Below, piece by piece: positions 44,968-60,169 of a stretch of 64,000 nt of DNA (positions are counted from its first letter, which is position 1; each line of letters begins with the position of its first letter). The position numbers were made by a program, and so were the translations under genes. Source of the stretch: Datnioides undecimradiatus (lineage: Eukaryota > Chordata > Actinopteri > Lobotiformes > Datnioididae); the NCBI GenBank assembly GCA_008933995.1, contig WARS01000029.1, positions 21,574,879 through 21,638,878 of the forward strand, in the 5' to 3' direction. Below the pieces are notes generated by a model. That model was not told the origin of the DNA. It searched no databases and saw only the letters and a list, made by a program, of their open reading frames with translations.

Positions 44968-45524
44968 CATTTGGTCAAATCTCTTTATTAAACAGCAATA
45001 ATGAAATACTGCATCTTCACAGTGCAGTTGGTTCAACGGATGACAAACCGTAAACAAATGTTTGTTATGCAGCTCTCATCAACCACGGCGTGTTAGGCTG
45101 TTAACACGATGGACGCCTCATTCATCCTCATGAGGAGCATGAGGTGGTTTTTGGCTTGTCCAGCCACGCGAATAGGTGAAGATGTACGCCTCATAGATCT
45201 GCAACGTTGCTCAAAATGGCCCAACGGAGCTGGAGGAGGATAGAAACAACATCACATATATCGTAATGAATTTCACTGCAGTCATCCGAACCGTGAGGAA
45301 TGACCAAAGCGCTGAGAGGCAACCACGCATAGTTTGTACCTGTGACATTACAAACACACACACACACACACACAACTAAACACACACTCTGCTTTCTCCT
45401 CGCTGAGAGCATCTGGATCTGAACACGCTCGGGTTTGATGCTAAAAAGGTTGTTGTGCTGAAAAGTCTCCAATTGCCATCTATGGGCAAAACAGGCAGGA
45501 GCACTGGCACACTGCTGACTTCAC

Positions 45525-45579
<55 letters not shown>

Positions 45580-46153
45580 CAACCACCACCTCACCTCACC
45601 GGTCTGCAGGCGGGAGGAGCAGCTTCTTGAACTGGTTTACAACCACTTTGCTGAAGGATTTAGCATGACAGGCAGCTTTCAGCGGAGAGAGCCCATCGAT
45701 CCTGTTAGCCAGCTCTGCGCGCTGGTGGTTTAATAAAGAACTGCACTTTCATTCGCTGCAACTCTCTGAGGACTAACCACCCAAACGGTAGTTAAGTCCC
45801 GGAATAAAAGCAGGACCCATTTCTTTTGAAACGTCCCACCACTGTCGCGTTTGTCGACTGCAGTTTTCCTGTTTCTTAAACCGGTTCTTTGAACACTTTC
45901 AGCTGTTCCGCACTCGTTTTGCTCCGCTGCGCCTGCAACAGAGACCCACATCGTGTACCTTCTCTGCATCTCCGTTAAATGTTGTGCTGAGAAGTCTCGT
46001 GAGCGCTGATAGCCTATTTTACAGCTGGTAAACGTCGCTAATTGGCACTCAACCCAACGCAGCCCACCTTCGTAGCGCTGTCGGTAATTGAATTTCCTCA
46101 GTGCTGAGATTAGTTTTAAATTAGCGGTTTGCACCTTTTTTTTTTTCCTGCGG

Positions 46154-46198
<45 letters not shown>

Positions 46199-48060
46199 CT
46201 CTTTCATTATGTGCTCTGTCTCTGTTCGTCTTTTCTCTTCCCCCTGCGGAAATAAAAACTGCTGCTCGTCCGTGGCCCAGCACGGACACAGACCGCAGCG
46301 GCTACACACGCAACCCTTAGAGGAAACATGTGATTCATAGTCGCTCAAATTATAGATAATTCTAGTGGATTAAAACGAATCGGGGGGAGGGATTCTCAGG
46401 GATCACAGTCACTCCTGCAGTCGCCCTATGACTCCATGTTTGGCCTTGCTCACGCTGATCATTAAAACTTAATCATGCTTCCTTCGGAGGCGAGCGGGTG
46501 CCTGTGAGGTGTTTCAGCTGTCAAATCAGACGATCCATTTGTTTCCATCAGTGCAAACAGCTCAGGAGAACAAACGGGTGTTTCTTCCTCTTATGTAACA
46601 GCTGGAGCTTTTGTTTCCCCAGTCTGTGTCTTGTTTGCTGTTGGGCGGCCTGATTATCTGAGCTCGGCTGATTCACACCTCGCCAACAGCTGTGCAGATG
46701 TGACAGGGAAAACTGCTCCCACGTTTCAGAACTCTGTCACAGGAACTGTGCGTCAGCGCAAAGTTAAAGCTAAGGAACCGGTATTTCTGTGTTATTGTAG
46801 CGTCTCCCTACGCAGACTCTTCGCTGGCACGCGTGCTTTCAGTTTCAAAAGTGGGCGGACCAGTCAAACTCTGTCCGTTCACCCAGGAGGCGACTTAACA
46901 GGAACCTGCGTTCGTTGTGCGCCAGCGAACGCAGCCCAGGGGAGGACATCAAACCCTTTCCCGCAAACCCCGACAGGAACGCAGAAGGAAAAAACATCGC
47001 GCCTGTGAACAAATACCTCGAGCACAGACATCTCAGCGCTGAAGCTGACTGGCGGCTGGAAAGTCGTAACAGATGTTTGGCTGAAAATGTCAACGATGGT
47101 CAAATCCATGTTTTCCCTTTTATAGCTGGACTGAAACATGCAGCAGAGACTGAGGCCCAACTGCTGTCGGTTATTATAAAGTAAAAATCTGGGCCACTCT
47201 GCTCTTGAGCTGAGACGATTTGACAATTAAATCAATTATTTGATCCGAAGGCAATGAATTAGTCACTGTTTTATGGCATGGTGAATAATTTATTGTTTTT
47301 GTGTCATTATAGAGCAAAACTGCCAAACAATCGCTCGTTTCGGCTTCTGAAATTTGAACATTTCCTGGTTTTTCTGACTTTACGAACACTGAAAACTGAA
47401 TATTTTGGAGTTTTACTCGACTGATTGAACAGAAGGTGCGTTCTGAAGACATTAAAGTGAGCTTTGGACAGTTAATCAGGAATAAATAACTGTATTCTGC
47501 AGCCCCATTTGTGTTGTCAAGGTTTTAACTGTGGGGGCAGGTTTCCAAAGCTAGAGGGCCCTCTTTGAACGAACACGGACAGGACCCATCAGGAGGTGTC
47601 TGTGTCCGAGTCGGAGACGGGTCGGTCAAACATTAACCCAGCCCTGCCGCAGTGGGCTCGTGTTTCCTTGTGTCACAGCTGCGACAGAATGATATTTAGC
47701 AAATAAAATACATGTTTACCCAATGATTCTTCGCTGCTGGTCCGCAATTCAAGCCACTCGTGCAGGTATGTGAGAGGGGCTGCGAGGCGGAATGTCACTT
47801 TAAAGCAGCTGCGGCCGTAAATCAGCGACAGTCACGCTTTAACCGGTCGGAGGCCGCAACAAGCTTTGTGCTGAGCGGCTGGAAAGAATGACACCTGGTT
47901 AGCAACAAGGGGAAGAGACGGGGCAGCGGAGGGAAGCGCAGACAGCGCACATGTGTGTGTCATGTGTTGATAATAAACACGGACGACACCGACTCCATCA
48001 CCTGACCTCCTTTACCACAATAAACACTCTGTTGCTGCGGTTAGCCACGCATGCACACCG

Positions 48061-48095
<35 letters not shown>

Positions 48096-49411
48096 GTCTC
48101 TTTTATACATGCAGAACAATACACCATGCTGCAGATTCAGGCCAAAGTGTTTCATAATGTTGAAAGACAACAACACCTGCTAATGGCCGTTGTGTTGCTT
48201 CAGCAGCAGTCCACCTTTTCTCCTTTACCCTTTGGCCTTCATGGTTCACTGGACAGACTTGTTTCAGGAAACCTTTTGAGCGATCTTATCTAAATTTCGA
48301 GCAGTAAAAGACTCCAGGGAGGAAGGTTTCTCACTGCAAAACGAGAAAACTGCAGGCGACGAAATGGGACATATTCTGGCAGCTGACAGCTGTTTTAAAA
48401 GAATCTATAATAATATAAAAGAATCAAACGCAGCCACGGTCTCCTCTGGTCTTCTGGGGCTGGGACAGAATATCGGCATCTGTGTTGGTGTTTACAACCA
48501 ACAACAGAGCAGTCTGCATGTCCGGCTCTGACCGACGACATCGCCACACACCGCTAGCTTACCGCCGGAAACAGAGAGCTTCACCTAGCGGGATGAACGC
48601 CCCCTCTCAGCGGTTTCACTCAGAGGAGGACGGCCTCTGTAAATCACTCCTGTGGTTACGTAACGACAGGAGCTGGATCTGAACGGCCTGTAGGAGCCCC
48701 ATGTTACCAGAGGGTGGGCTGCAGAGACGATGCAGGACCTGTCTGCCTTCCTCACTCTCTGAGCTGGTTCAGCTGAGGGGGGACTAGTTTAAATATGTAG
48801 AGGCAGGAAAACCTGTTTTTTTACAACATGTCTCCTTTAAGTCTGGGCACACAGTGGGCCATGGGTGCAAAACCAGAACATCTACAGGCATCTCAGGGAG
48901 CTCTGAAGTAGGCTGTGTGTCCGGTAGCACCGGGAGGACGACTGTTGCAGAAACATGGAAATTTTATGGAGATTTTATCTTAGAAAACAAAGAGACAAAG
49001 CCAGTATTCATTTTCCCTTTTCAGTGCTGTACATTGCATGTCTTTGTCGACATGCGAACGTTGCATTTTTATCAAAAGTGTCGCATCAACACCAGGACAT
49101 CCATGCAAACGTGCACCAGCATCAAGAATCGTGTGCAGCCGCACAAGTCACGTCTTCACATTTGCTCCAGTGCAGATAAACCGAGACACCTCCTGCAGCG
49201 TGTCGGGCCCATGAGGCAACGTTTACCCGCACTAAAGACATTACGGCCTTTAGTCGGGGTAATTACGCTTGAAACTCGTGATGAGACTGAGGGTTTGCAG
49301 ACAGCGTGAATAATGGGTGAGGCAATGGGTGTTCCCTGACACCCATTTCCAAAACTGTGTGCTTCACTCCAGGCCAATCCCACTGTATTTACTACCTGCC
49401 TGTGGAAAAAA

Positions 49412-49458
<47 letters not shown>

Positions 49459-49535
49459 GGCCGCTCCTGTCTGTGGCTAGCTATTCAGGTTTCATAGCAA
49501 CCTGATCTCTTCTATTGTCTAGTTCTCCTGCTGCT

Positions 49536-49578
<43 letters not shown>

Positions 49579-50903
49579 GACAGACTGGTTAGGCGAGAGA
49601 GGGACAGATGATTGGATATCCAGTTAGATCCAGATATCATTACGCCACAGCGAGCGCAGGATACAACCCATTTTCAACACTTAACCGTGTTACTAGCGCA
49701 TGCTTTCTCCACGACTGGTTTAACTCAACATGTCTTCTTCTGCCAGCTGAAACGCAGCTGGAACGATGATGTTAGGGGGGAAACGACCTCGCTGATCTCT
49801 GTGCTTTGCAAGAGACCTGCACACTGACACGTCAGTTATATTGCAAACATGCTGCCGGTCGACTTAAATCGCTGAGTTCAGCACGTCAGCACAGCGCCGT
49901 CTCTTTCTTGCACAGAACACAAGAACAAAAATCAAAAAAATCCACCAACTCAAATGCAAACGTCTGCCTCTCACCAAGGATCAGAGGCGCAGTAACTGAT
50001 TCAGACAGTCAACCTTGTCCTCCAACCCTGACTTGCAAGTCGGTAAAATCTGAGAGCTGTAAGGCCCCCCTCGCAGTTTTGCAGTTTTTAAGCTGCAGAT
50101 TATTGTCATGCGGTGTTGCTCCTGGTAGATAAACAGGTGAAGTCGTTTAGTTTGCAGAGCTAACAGATGATGCAGAGAGCTACCAGCGACAAACCGTACA
50201 TTAAACACAATACAAACAGTTCATCTGGTAAGAACACTTGGATCAAACGCCTCATTGTCGACTCATCTGGGGTGCCAGTCTAAAGCTGGGTTGCAATATT
50301 AATGCTAGAAACCAGTATTTGATTCAAAATGAACTAGATCTGACTCAGTTTGTCTGCTAATGAAATATTTAATTGACGCAACATCTATTTGCGAACAGTT
50401 TTGATGAGCAATAACTCGTTAATTCAGCAAGAAAACGCCAACAAGTCTGTGGTTTCCGCTTTGCAGATGGAAAGAGATGTTTGTCAGCTGTAGCCCTTAA
50501 AATCAAACACTTACTATAAGAAATAATGAGCTGTAACTGTTTTAATGTGGCAGTTTCAGTTTAAAATAAGGATGTAATACTTTAATTGTTCTGGAACGAC
50601 TGCTGCTAATGTGCTTCAAATGACTGTGGTTATCTTAATGAAGAATTAAAACCGGAGTAGTCCCACGTGTGTTTTGTTTGCTGTGTTATTAAATGTCAGG
50701 CGGTGACTTCGATCAGGATCCATCAGTCTGATCTGATCTTTCTGCAGGGGTCACCCGCCTGACACCGAAGGTCGGCTGGCGGATTTCCTGGGTCAGCGTC
50801 TCATCTGATAGGCTGCAGCAGAGGAAAGCCTGTTCTGACAGAGTGAGAGCTTGTTTTGTAAAGTAATCCTTTAACACTGAGACCAGTTTGTGGGTGACAT
50901 CAG

Positions 50904-50943
<40 letters not shown>

Positions 50944-51058
50944 GCAATTTAAGCACTGAAAGTTGTTTTGCATGTGCTGGATTTAGCTTATCCAGTGTAG
51001 GGTTGGAGCCATATTAACATGATTATTCTGTGTACATACAACACATATATCAATAAAG

Positions 51059-51097
<39 letters not shown>

Positions 51098-51921
51098 CAA
51101 ATTTCATTTCACCCTTTTCACAAAATCACAGAATAAACACATTAATAATAGTGTCACAGTGTAAGGTCATGTCTTGAAACCATGAAACCATGACAACACT
51201 GACATGTAGCAGCAGCATCACTATTCCACATCATTAACCGGTCTGAGCAACAAAGCCGTGCAGTAACAGCGCCGGTGTTTGTCCCTGCATCAACATCCGC
51301 CGTTGCAGAACTATTGCGAGTCGACGGGATGAGCAGCCTGAGGCCTCGTGTTTAATAAACGCCGGGCGCGGCCAGCGGTGGGTGTTTCACGGTGGCTTCA
51401 GGTTAGCTCGGAGCATCTGAGAGCGGGTTCAGCCGCATGACGACGCAACAACACGCGTCAGCTGACTGAAGAACCTCTGAGAGCCATCAGAGGACTGCAG
51501 CGTGTACGTCCTGTAGGGGCAGCGCTAAAGACATTTACAAATCGATACGCACACGCGGTATATAAAGCCTATTCTGACAACAGTGCAGCATATAAACCCA
51601 CACGCATCTACCCACTTTGTGTTTCCATCACAAAGCACATGGAAAAGAGTAGAGCTACCACCAAAACCCTGTAAGAACAAAGAGGACCAATGCTTTTAGA
51701 GTATTGTAAAGGGTGGTTTGTTTATAGGTACGTGCCAATCAAGCGTCAGGCATCGGAACGTTGGTTCAACCTGCTGTGGGTCTGATTTTCATATTTAACC
51801 AACAACGCGAAGAAGGTTTGCCAGCGATGCGATTCAGTGCAAGCAGAGCGACGAGCTACCAGACCAACAGCCAAACAGTCGCTGGGTTGTTGCAATGATG
51901 GAGCGAGACTGCGCTGAGAGG

Positions 51922-51955
<34 letters not shown>

Positions 51956-54678
51956 AGATACATGGATGGCTAATTTAAGCACAATCAGTTTCGGTGGTTG
52001 TCCACACTATTAACCACACTGTTTCCTGTGTGTGCGTGTGTGTGTGTCCAATATGAAAGAACAGGATGTGATGATTACCGTATCTATCCAACAATCCATT
52101 GAGCTGTGTCATCAGACCATATGTGCATGCCTGCGTACAAACACAAACAGCTCGTTCATCTCAGGGAAAAAGCCACAGGATCCTTGATTTATCTTACCGC
52201 TGACTCAAGTGCCCTAATCACAGTCGGGGGTTTTGGCATGCGGCTCCCAGCTGTATGAGTATATTTGTGTTCGTGTGTGTGTGTGTGTGGACTGCGACGC
52301 CGTCTCCTCACAGCGTCCGTGCTGGTTAGTGCGGTTGACTGTGGGCTATGACACTTTTGGTTTGGGTGCTGACAGCTGGCACTATTTTTAGGGAATGAAC
52401 ACATCACGTCGGTTTTAGTTCGTTCAGCGCTGACAATCCAAAATGTAAAAAAGATATACTTGCTCATCCCTCCGCTGACAGCTGGGCTACGACTCATACG
52501 TCAACTCAACATGTAAATGCACACATTTTCATTAAACTATGTATCGTGACTGTGTAATCGTCACCACCAGCCGCGCCGTACAGGTCAAAGAAACAGGAAA
52601 TAAAAAGGTAGCAGCTCATCTCTTCTTACAAATAAGACTGGAAACAGGGAAATCAGCCTCAAACCACAGCTGACCCGTGAAATTAGGTCAATTAAACAAA
52701 TACGATGTAACATGTTTACTTGTGTTAAACGCTGCCCGCTGGTGGACGCTGGAGAGACGTTTCATCCCTTTTTCGGTCTTCGTGCTAAACTAAGCTAAGC
52801 TAACAGGCTGCTTCAGATTTAACGCACCTTCTCATCCAACTTTGACAACAAAGAAGGCAAACACATGTATTTCCCATTCCTTTAACAATAAACTTAACGG
52901 ACTCTCAGACACAGTTAATCTTCAGTTGGTGTTGGTTTAAAACTAACTATCCATCCTACAGATCTGATGTAAATCTGTGTTAACTGGCGCCCCATGCTGC
53001 CCATGAAAAGTGTCGGAGTCAGTGGAATATTCCCTGCAACGTTCCCTCGTATCCAGCAGAAATCCACTTTAGCTCGTATTAACTCGGAGCCTGCGTTCAG
53101 TGGAAACATCTCCTCAGATAAGTCCTCACCACGGTATAAATAAGCATGGAGATTCGGAGAAATGCCCTTTTACCTCCTGTGAGGAGCGGCTGAGCATGCC
53201 TGCACTTATCATGTGACACGCTGACAGAACACGTCTGCACAGTTTTCCTGTTAGAGAAGGCGGACAACAACTCGTACTGGCCAGCAGAGCGTACCCGCCT
53301 GTGAATGTGTATCATACGGGTTAACCATTAACTTCATATCATATGACTAATATATGACAGGAGGCCAGGATGTGGGTGCAGCACAGCTACTACTGCCGCA
53401 GCCATCGGCTCTGCTGCTGGTGTTTGAGTCGGGACATGGACACCCTACAAGTGTAAAACAGCAATGATGCTAATGTGCTAATGATACTTATGACAAGAAA
53501 GGAGAATTTTACATGAATCTCTCATTCAGTCACAGTAACGTTGCTGCTGGTGACTAACGTCAGACAAATAAAGGTGAAGATATCAGATTTAATCTGAACT
53601 GAGTCTGAATCGCCCCGTCGCCGCCTCTCAGCCTTCCCTGTGGCTGCTGAGCTGACATTAGCTGTAGGGCAACAAAACAAGCTGCTGATGGATTTCCACA
53701 TATACTGATGCAATACGCTTAAAGGCATAACTAAAGGGTTGACTGATTACTTATTATCCACTGGTGTTTGGCTGTTACAAAGTCAATGTTCACAGCCAGA
53801 AAACACTTGCTTGTTAACAGACCCACAGATTCAACACTTCGTTAGTCTTTATGCACAGAAAAAGAGAAGTCCAACTATGCTAGCAGCGATGTGAGGCTGC
53901 TAGCAAGAATCTGCAGTTGCGCGCAGACTGGAGACACTGAATATCATTAGAATACTTCATGCTAATCAACTGAATACTTGACATATTTCAGTCTCATACA
54001 AAGTGGGTCACTACCCAGTGGCACAAACCCTGTTGACGGCAACTGCACTTGCCTCCAGTGCTGCTGCAGCTCGTGCTTTTGCCTTATCCAGCACTGATAT
54101 CAGTTACTGCTGCCTCCGCAGCTCTGCAGCAAGGCCTCAGCCACGACCCTGGACCTGCAACGTGTCACGCTTCTGTTGCCTACTCGTGAGCGACGCCTTG
54201 CAAATATTAAAGCGGGCTTAAATGAACAATGGTGAGTCTAGACAGAAAAACACAAAGTGGTGTTTGTTAAACACGGCCGTGGGAGACAATAGTGGGTCAC
54301 AAAGTGGGTTAAAGTGAGCTCGCGAATGTTTGAGGCGGTTGTTGTTAAAGAGTTTAATCCTCAAGTCCCTGCAATTTACAGTCAGCTGATTCAAGCGTCA
54401 GGACAAAAGGGCAGCGAAGACATGTTTCCATCTCTTTTATGGACGAGAGAGCCGTATCTGTCCTCCTCTCTGAAGGAAGAAGGGATAACAAACGGGCTCA
54501 GAGTCAGCCCGCTGCTCAGTGTGTTAACATCCTTTATTCTGCACTTTGACTACCTGACATATTACAGTCAGGGGTACCCGCGGTAACCGGCAGGGTGGGA
54601 GGGGAGGGGAGGTCACTGTGTGCTTCATAGGCAGGTTTCCAAGGTAACTAGAAACCCTCCATGCTGAGCAGCTACTGA

Positions 54679-54728
<50 letters not shown>

Positions 54729-57700
54729 AAATGAGCTGCGCAGAGCTGAAGGCAACACAGGGCAGGTTTTTATTGGGCTCTCAAACTTCACTGGCCAAAT
54801 AAACAGCCTGGGAAAACTCCTCTGCTGCTAGAATGAACATTGTTTCCTCGTATGCAAACAGGCTGCGCGTCGGACGGGGATGGAGACGGAGGAAGGAAAG
54901 ACGGGAGACGGGCGAGGGGAGAGGGGGTGGGGCTGTCCTAGTTACGCTTATCCCGTGTATGTATGCACACGGCGTCTGTATTTACAGTCTGTGCGTTGTG
55001 GCAAAAGCCGGCGTTTGGCCCGTACGTACGCTCGTCAGCCACAGCGGCAGGGAAAGGCACCACAAACAGATTCTGTTTCCTGATAACGCGGCATCGCAAG
55101 ACCGCTTTGTGTTGCTTTTACACAATGCCGGCCCCTACATCAGCACGAGGGGGACCTACGAGAACCCTTGAGATGGTTCCAGGAAGTCCAGAGGCAAAAG
55201 CTTGACGTTACAGCGCCACGCGGGAGTTGATGTGCAGCTGGAGTCTGGAGAGACTTCTAACCTTATCATTTATGTATTTTTTTATGAGGAAGCGTGAGGG
55301 TCAGACTGAGCTGGTGCTGAAACTATTAGATTTGACATTTTGATAACCATTTCACCGTCTTTGCCGCTCATAAGCTTCTAAAATACGAGGAACTGCTGCT
55401 TCTCTTTTAACTCTGCCATTATGAACAGTTAATAATTCAGGTTTAGCCCCTCAGTGACGCACTCTGTGGACTCTGTGGAATTGTGATTCAGGTAAGAACT
55501 CTTTGTTAAGCAAGGAAAAACACCATGAGGTCAAACTGGTTCACAACCAAACGCTGTAGCTTGGGATTAATGAACACTCATCAGTTATCCCAGTGAGACA
55601 GCTTCACTCCCAACTGTATTATATCCAGTTTAAAATCATCCCATATGTGGCCTCTGAGAGAAAACAGCAGTTCCACATCACTAAAGTCTATTTTAGGGTT
55701 TGTGACATTAAACCATTTTCGAACAGTGCACATTTTAACTTGGCCTGTGGGAAACCCTTAAATAAAAGTGTGTGTGTGCGCGTGTGTGTGCGCGTGTGTG
55801 TGCTGGAGAATTCTGCCTGATCCCGAGGGGATAGAGGCAGCTTTTGTTGAGGGGGAGGATGAGGAAGAGGAGGAGGAGGAGGAGACGAAGAGTGTTGGCA
55901 TAAGGACGGGAGGAAGGGAGAGGTGCAATTATCAACTCCACAATGGGATAAGAGGAGCTAATGGTCTGTCGTCACACACACACACACACACACACACAGA
56001 ACAAAAAGGTGCTTGATTCATGCTCGATTTATTCTGCTCGCTCTAACACTGGTCGCTAAGGGAAGTGACCGTCCTGTACAGACAGAGAACTAGATCACCA
56101 AACGTGGAACTGAACCAACAATCGCGATGCACAAAGGAGGCTTCGCCTGGAGTATTGTGCTGTCCTCGCGTCTCTTTGGGCCCGTGCGTCCCTCGGTCCT
56201 CTGGCATTGTGCGTGTCCGCGGAGCAGATAGCATCAGCGCAGCGGGGGCTGAGCAGGTTTAGCAGGCAGCTGATGTGTTTAGTACACAGCGACTAAAGGA
56301 CATCAGCTGGAGGACGTCTCTGTGACGTCACCGACTCGAGACGGGCTGCAGGTTCACGCCAGGGTCTGCAGATTCACGCCAGGGTCTGCAGATTCACGCC
56401 AGGGTCTGCAGATTCACGCCAGGGTCTGCAGATTCACGCCAGCGTCTGCAGATTCACGCCAGCGTCTGCAGCCCCAACACAAGCGTTCGTCTCAGTGCAC
56501 TTTCAGGCATAATTACATGGTCTCCACGTGCAGGTGGCTGATATGGAAAATATGTAAATTTACATTGTGATATCGATACAGTGTCTATATAATGTGGCTA
56601 ATTTTAATGGGAAAACTACTGAGAAATTAATAAAAAATTGCCAGACAGGAATTTTTGTTTTCGGCTAATCCAGTTCATTTAAAAAAGATGCATCATCACA
56701 TTTATGCAAAATTATCATGAAAGGAGTTCTGACGATTACTAAACCGGCTATTAAACACAGCCGTCAGTATAAAGTCCACACTGCTGTCGGTGAGCGTGTT
56801 GCACAAGCAGGCCTCAGATTGACAGCAGCCGGCCATCCAGCAGCGGCTTAGCGTAATGACTGGGTTTTGGAGATCTGGGGAAAATTCACCAGAGAAAATT
56901 CCCGACATCTTCCAATTTTCCACGTGTCCCGAAGCCTGCATTTTTATCCGCTGGCTAATAAAGTAACTGACTAATAAACAGTTGACAGACACGCTGACTC
57001 CTGGAAGACAGCGAAACAGCGAATGCAGCTGCAGCTCTGGCCAAAGCCCTGCATCTAAACAAGTCACGACTCTGAGACGTCTGGAACGGCTCCTGGCTGC
57101 GGTGATTCACTCTTTACTTCCTGGAAAGAAACTATAACGCGCTCTGATTGCTGCAAAAATGGATAAAAATGATAAATAATGACAATAATTCAGTGCTCTG
57201 TGTTACAGACACCTCGGCTCACCTCTTTTAAATATCAAACAAAAGCTGTATGACACCAACAATAAGCTGTGTGACACATTTAGACAGGCGCACGGGAAGA
57301 CGGGCCTATCCAAGGTCACCGCATCGGTCCGAGAGGCCTACAGGTGTGGCGGTGCCTGAATGCAAGAGGAGCTTCACTGCCAAACAGCTGGCCGGGTGGA
57401 TGCAGCTGCGACCACATCCAGGGGGAGGACGGGGAGCGAGGCGATGGGAGGATGGGAGGAAGGAAGTGAGGGCGGGAGAGGAGCAGCGGGGACACAGGAA
57501 GAAGGCTCCGTGTTTGTACGAGTCTTCAATGAAATTAGGCTCAGCAAACTCTGTGTTGGTCAGTCTGCAAGCCGTTCCTTCCTTTTGGTATTTACTCGCC
57601 AGACGAACATATGAAATTGATTATAACTGAGCACAAGTGTCACAGCGCTGCTGCTACTCCCATACCCCGCAGGTGTTTTCAGTTACCTCGATTGGACCTC

Positions 57701-60133
57701 ACGCACGGTCTGCACATGCCCACACAGTCCTGGAGAAAGGTGTAGGTGGGTGTTCAGACCAAAAACAGCCCTGTCTTAAAAACCTGTATGACAACAGAAT
57801 CTAAACAGCTCAGATCCACGAGTTTGTCGGATGCCAGGACCCTGAACGGCGGTTCATTATATAATGACCATGGAGAGGTGGCATGGCGGCAGGCATTTTC
57901 GACTTGTCGCTGCAGCAGAACCACGGGTATTGCTACCAACATCAGCAATGGCTCAGTTACATGGCGGCGAACAGGCGTGCTCAGTGACAGCTGAAAACCT
58001 GAGCGCTTCCTGCACAACAAAAAGAACCAGTACGCTCAGCTGAGGGGGAAAGTTGGTGTAAACAGGGCAGCGAAAGCAGATTTTAGAAACAAAGCATCAT
58101 GCATGTGAGGCGTGTAACGTACGCGCCCACTGAGATGAAAGTAAAGATGAGATCTGTGGGGAAATCTGCACTGTATCTGGTGGAAAGCGCCTGCTGCGAA
58201 GAGGGCCAATGGAGATTCGTGTCAATTAATGAGGGGGCCGTTTGTGTGCGCAGCTAATAAACCAACGTAAGTGGAATCACCCACGTGGGTAACACGTCGG
58301 ACATTACTCACGCAGAAGCTGCTGACCAGGAGAATAAGATACTGTAGGTGAAGCTGCTCGTGCTGTCAGCGTGCATCAATGGTTAACGTGTGGATCAGTT
58401 CATGCAGCGTAACCTCGTTCAATCCTGACGTATCCTGTTACTGTTACTGCTGCAGGAGCCAATTTCCCCACTGGGATCATTAAAGTTTTATCTGATCCAT
58501 TATGTCTGTGAGCTCGGCTCGGCTCTCAGGCCGTCGGCCTTCACCTCCCACTGCGTGATAATCTCTCGTCCATCATTAAACTTCCTAACTCCCCCCCGTT
58601 TTCTCCTCCCAAACTCCTCCCGCACCTCCTTCCTCCTTCTTCATCTTCCACGCTGTCTCCTCCAGATGTGTGTTCGCGCGACACTGTTAATTAAGAAAGA
58701 CATCCACCCCCTCGTGAAGGACATAAACAAAGAAATGTGGGCCTCAACTTTCAACTGTTGCATAGCCAGGACTGAAAACAACATGTTCTCTCACTCACAC
58801 CTACAAAAACACCCTCCTACACACACACACACACACACGATGTGTTGAAAAGCTTGGCTAGACGTGGTATAACAGCTTGTCGTGTCCAGGCCAGTGCCCC
58901 TCAGCTTCAACATGACTTCATTCACACCCGCTGTGAGCCGCTGAGAACCAGACTCCTGGCCTACTAAACAACAGGGACCCTCTCATCAGCGCCACGGACA
59001 GCGAGGGGATACGACAAATGGTGGATCAAGACTCGCTTTGTGAGGGCTCCGCGCTGGCAGGCGCCGCACAGAGCCGTGCCCTGCATCCCGTCTCTGAAAG
59101 CGAAGCCATCTCTGTAACAGAAGGATTGTTGCAGGCACAGTATCGGTATCTCACAGTATCTCAAAAGATGTTCTTATTATTTTATTATCTGTAATCTGTA
59201 AACATCACAACAAAACCAGAAACGGGACCAACACGGAAGGCGATCTGCCTTCTGCTGTTGTCGAAGCAGCGAGAATAAGCCGTTGCTGAGCTCAAAATGG
59301 GAAAATGGACAATTATAACGGACCCAAACTTCAGCAAACTCGCTCAAACATAAATGATCGCTTTGATATTTAAGGTGTTTAGGATGTCCACGTTTGAATC
59401 GCAGACAAAAACACTGCAGCTGTGCCTTTAAGAGTCGATATCTTGTCCGATCTTCATCCAAATCTCAGGAGGGGAGTCGGATAAAGAAAGGCAACGCAAC
59501 CTGAGCGCGGCGGAGTTGCTTCCCTTCAGTCAGGAAACTGGATTGAGTCCAGACCTTGTTATACTGATGGCTACGGTCTATAAATATCACAAACAGGAGA
59601 GGGGATATGGAGCATCTTGTCTGGGTCTGATGGCCACCTGATGCCAAGAATACAAACAACGCTCTTGCTCTAGGTATCACATGGTTCGCACAAAACCCCA
59701 CACTTCAACAACACCTCCCATAGGACACCTGAGGGAGCACGGTAATACAAAAACCTGTGACCGCCTGATCTGCACGAGGGTGGAAACCCTGCTCTCTGTT
59801 CTGAATCGGAGCTTCCACAATTGGTCCTGTTTGTGTAACGGCTGACGGAGCCTGAAGTGAAATCAAGAGTCCAGCCAGCCGTTTAAAGCCTGTCCTCCTT
59901 CCTCCACCTTTCCTTCCTTTATCCCCTTATCCCTGTCTTTCAGTTTGGCCGATCAGCGGAGACGACTGCCCGTCAGCCTCTTGTCCTTCAGTCAGACTTG
60001 GCCGCTCCTCCCCGCTGGCCTCCGGCTCACCTCGACCAGACGGACCAAGAGCACAGCGTGGCAGCATCCTGGCACCGAGCGAGCGCACACACATCGCACA
60101 CAGAGCTTTAATTCAGACTAACACTTCCTACTT

Positions 60134-60169
<36 letters not shown>

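Noticed and set aside
54003-54221. Ala/Ser-rich + strand open frame in fnbp1l intron 1, considered as a nested gene
   Set aside because: Short, no promoter or poly(A) context seen, no family resemblance.
56322-56570. Repetitive peptide frame ([10 protein letters not shown]-type repeats), or a CRISPR-like array
   Set aside because: The 20-bp units are directly adjacent with no spacers, so it is a minisatellite. The frame stays open only because the repeat lacks stops.
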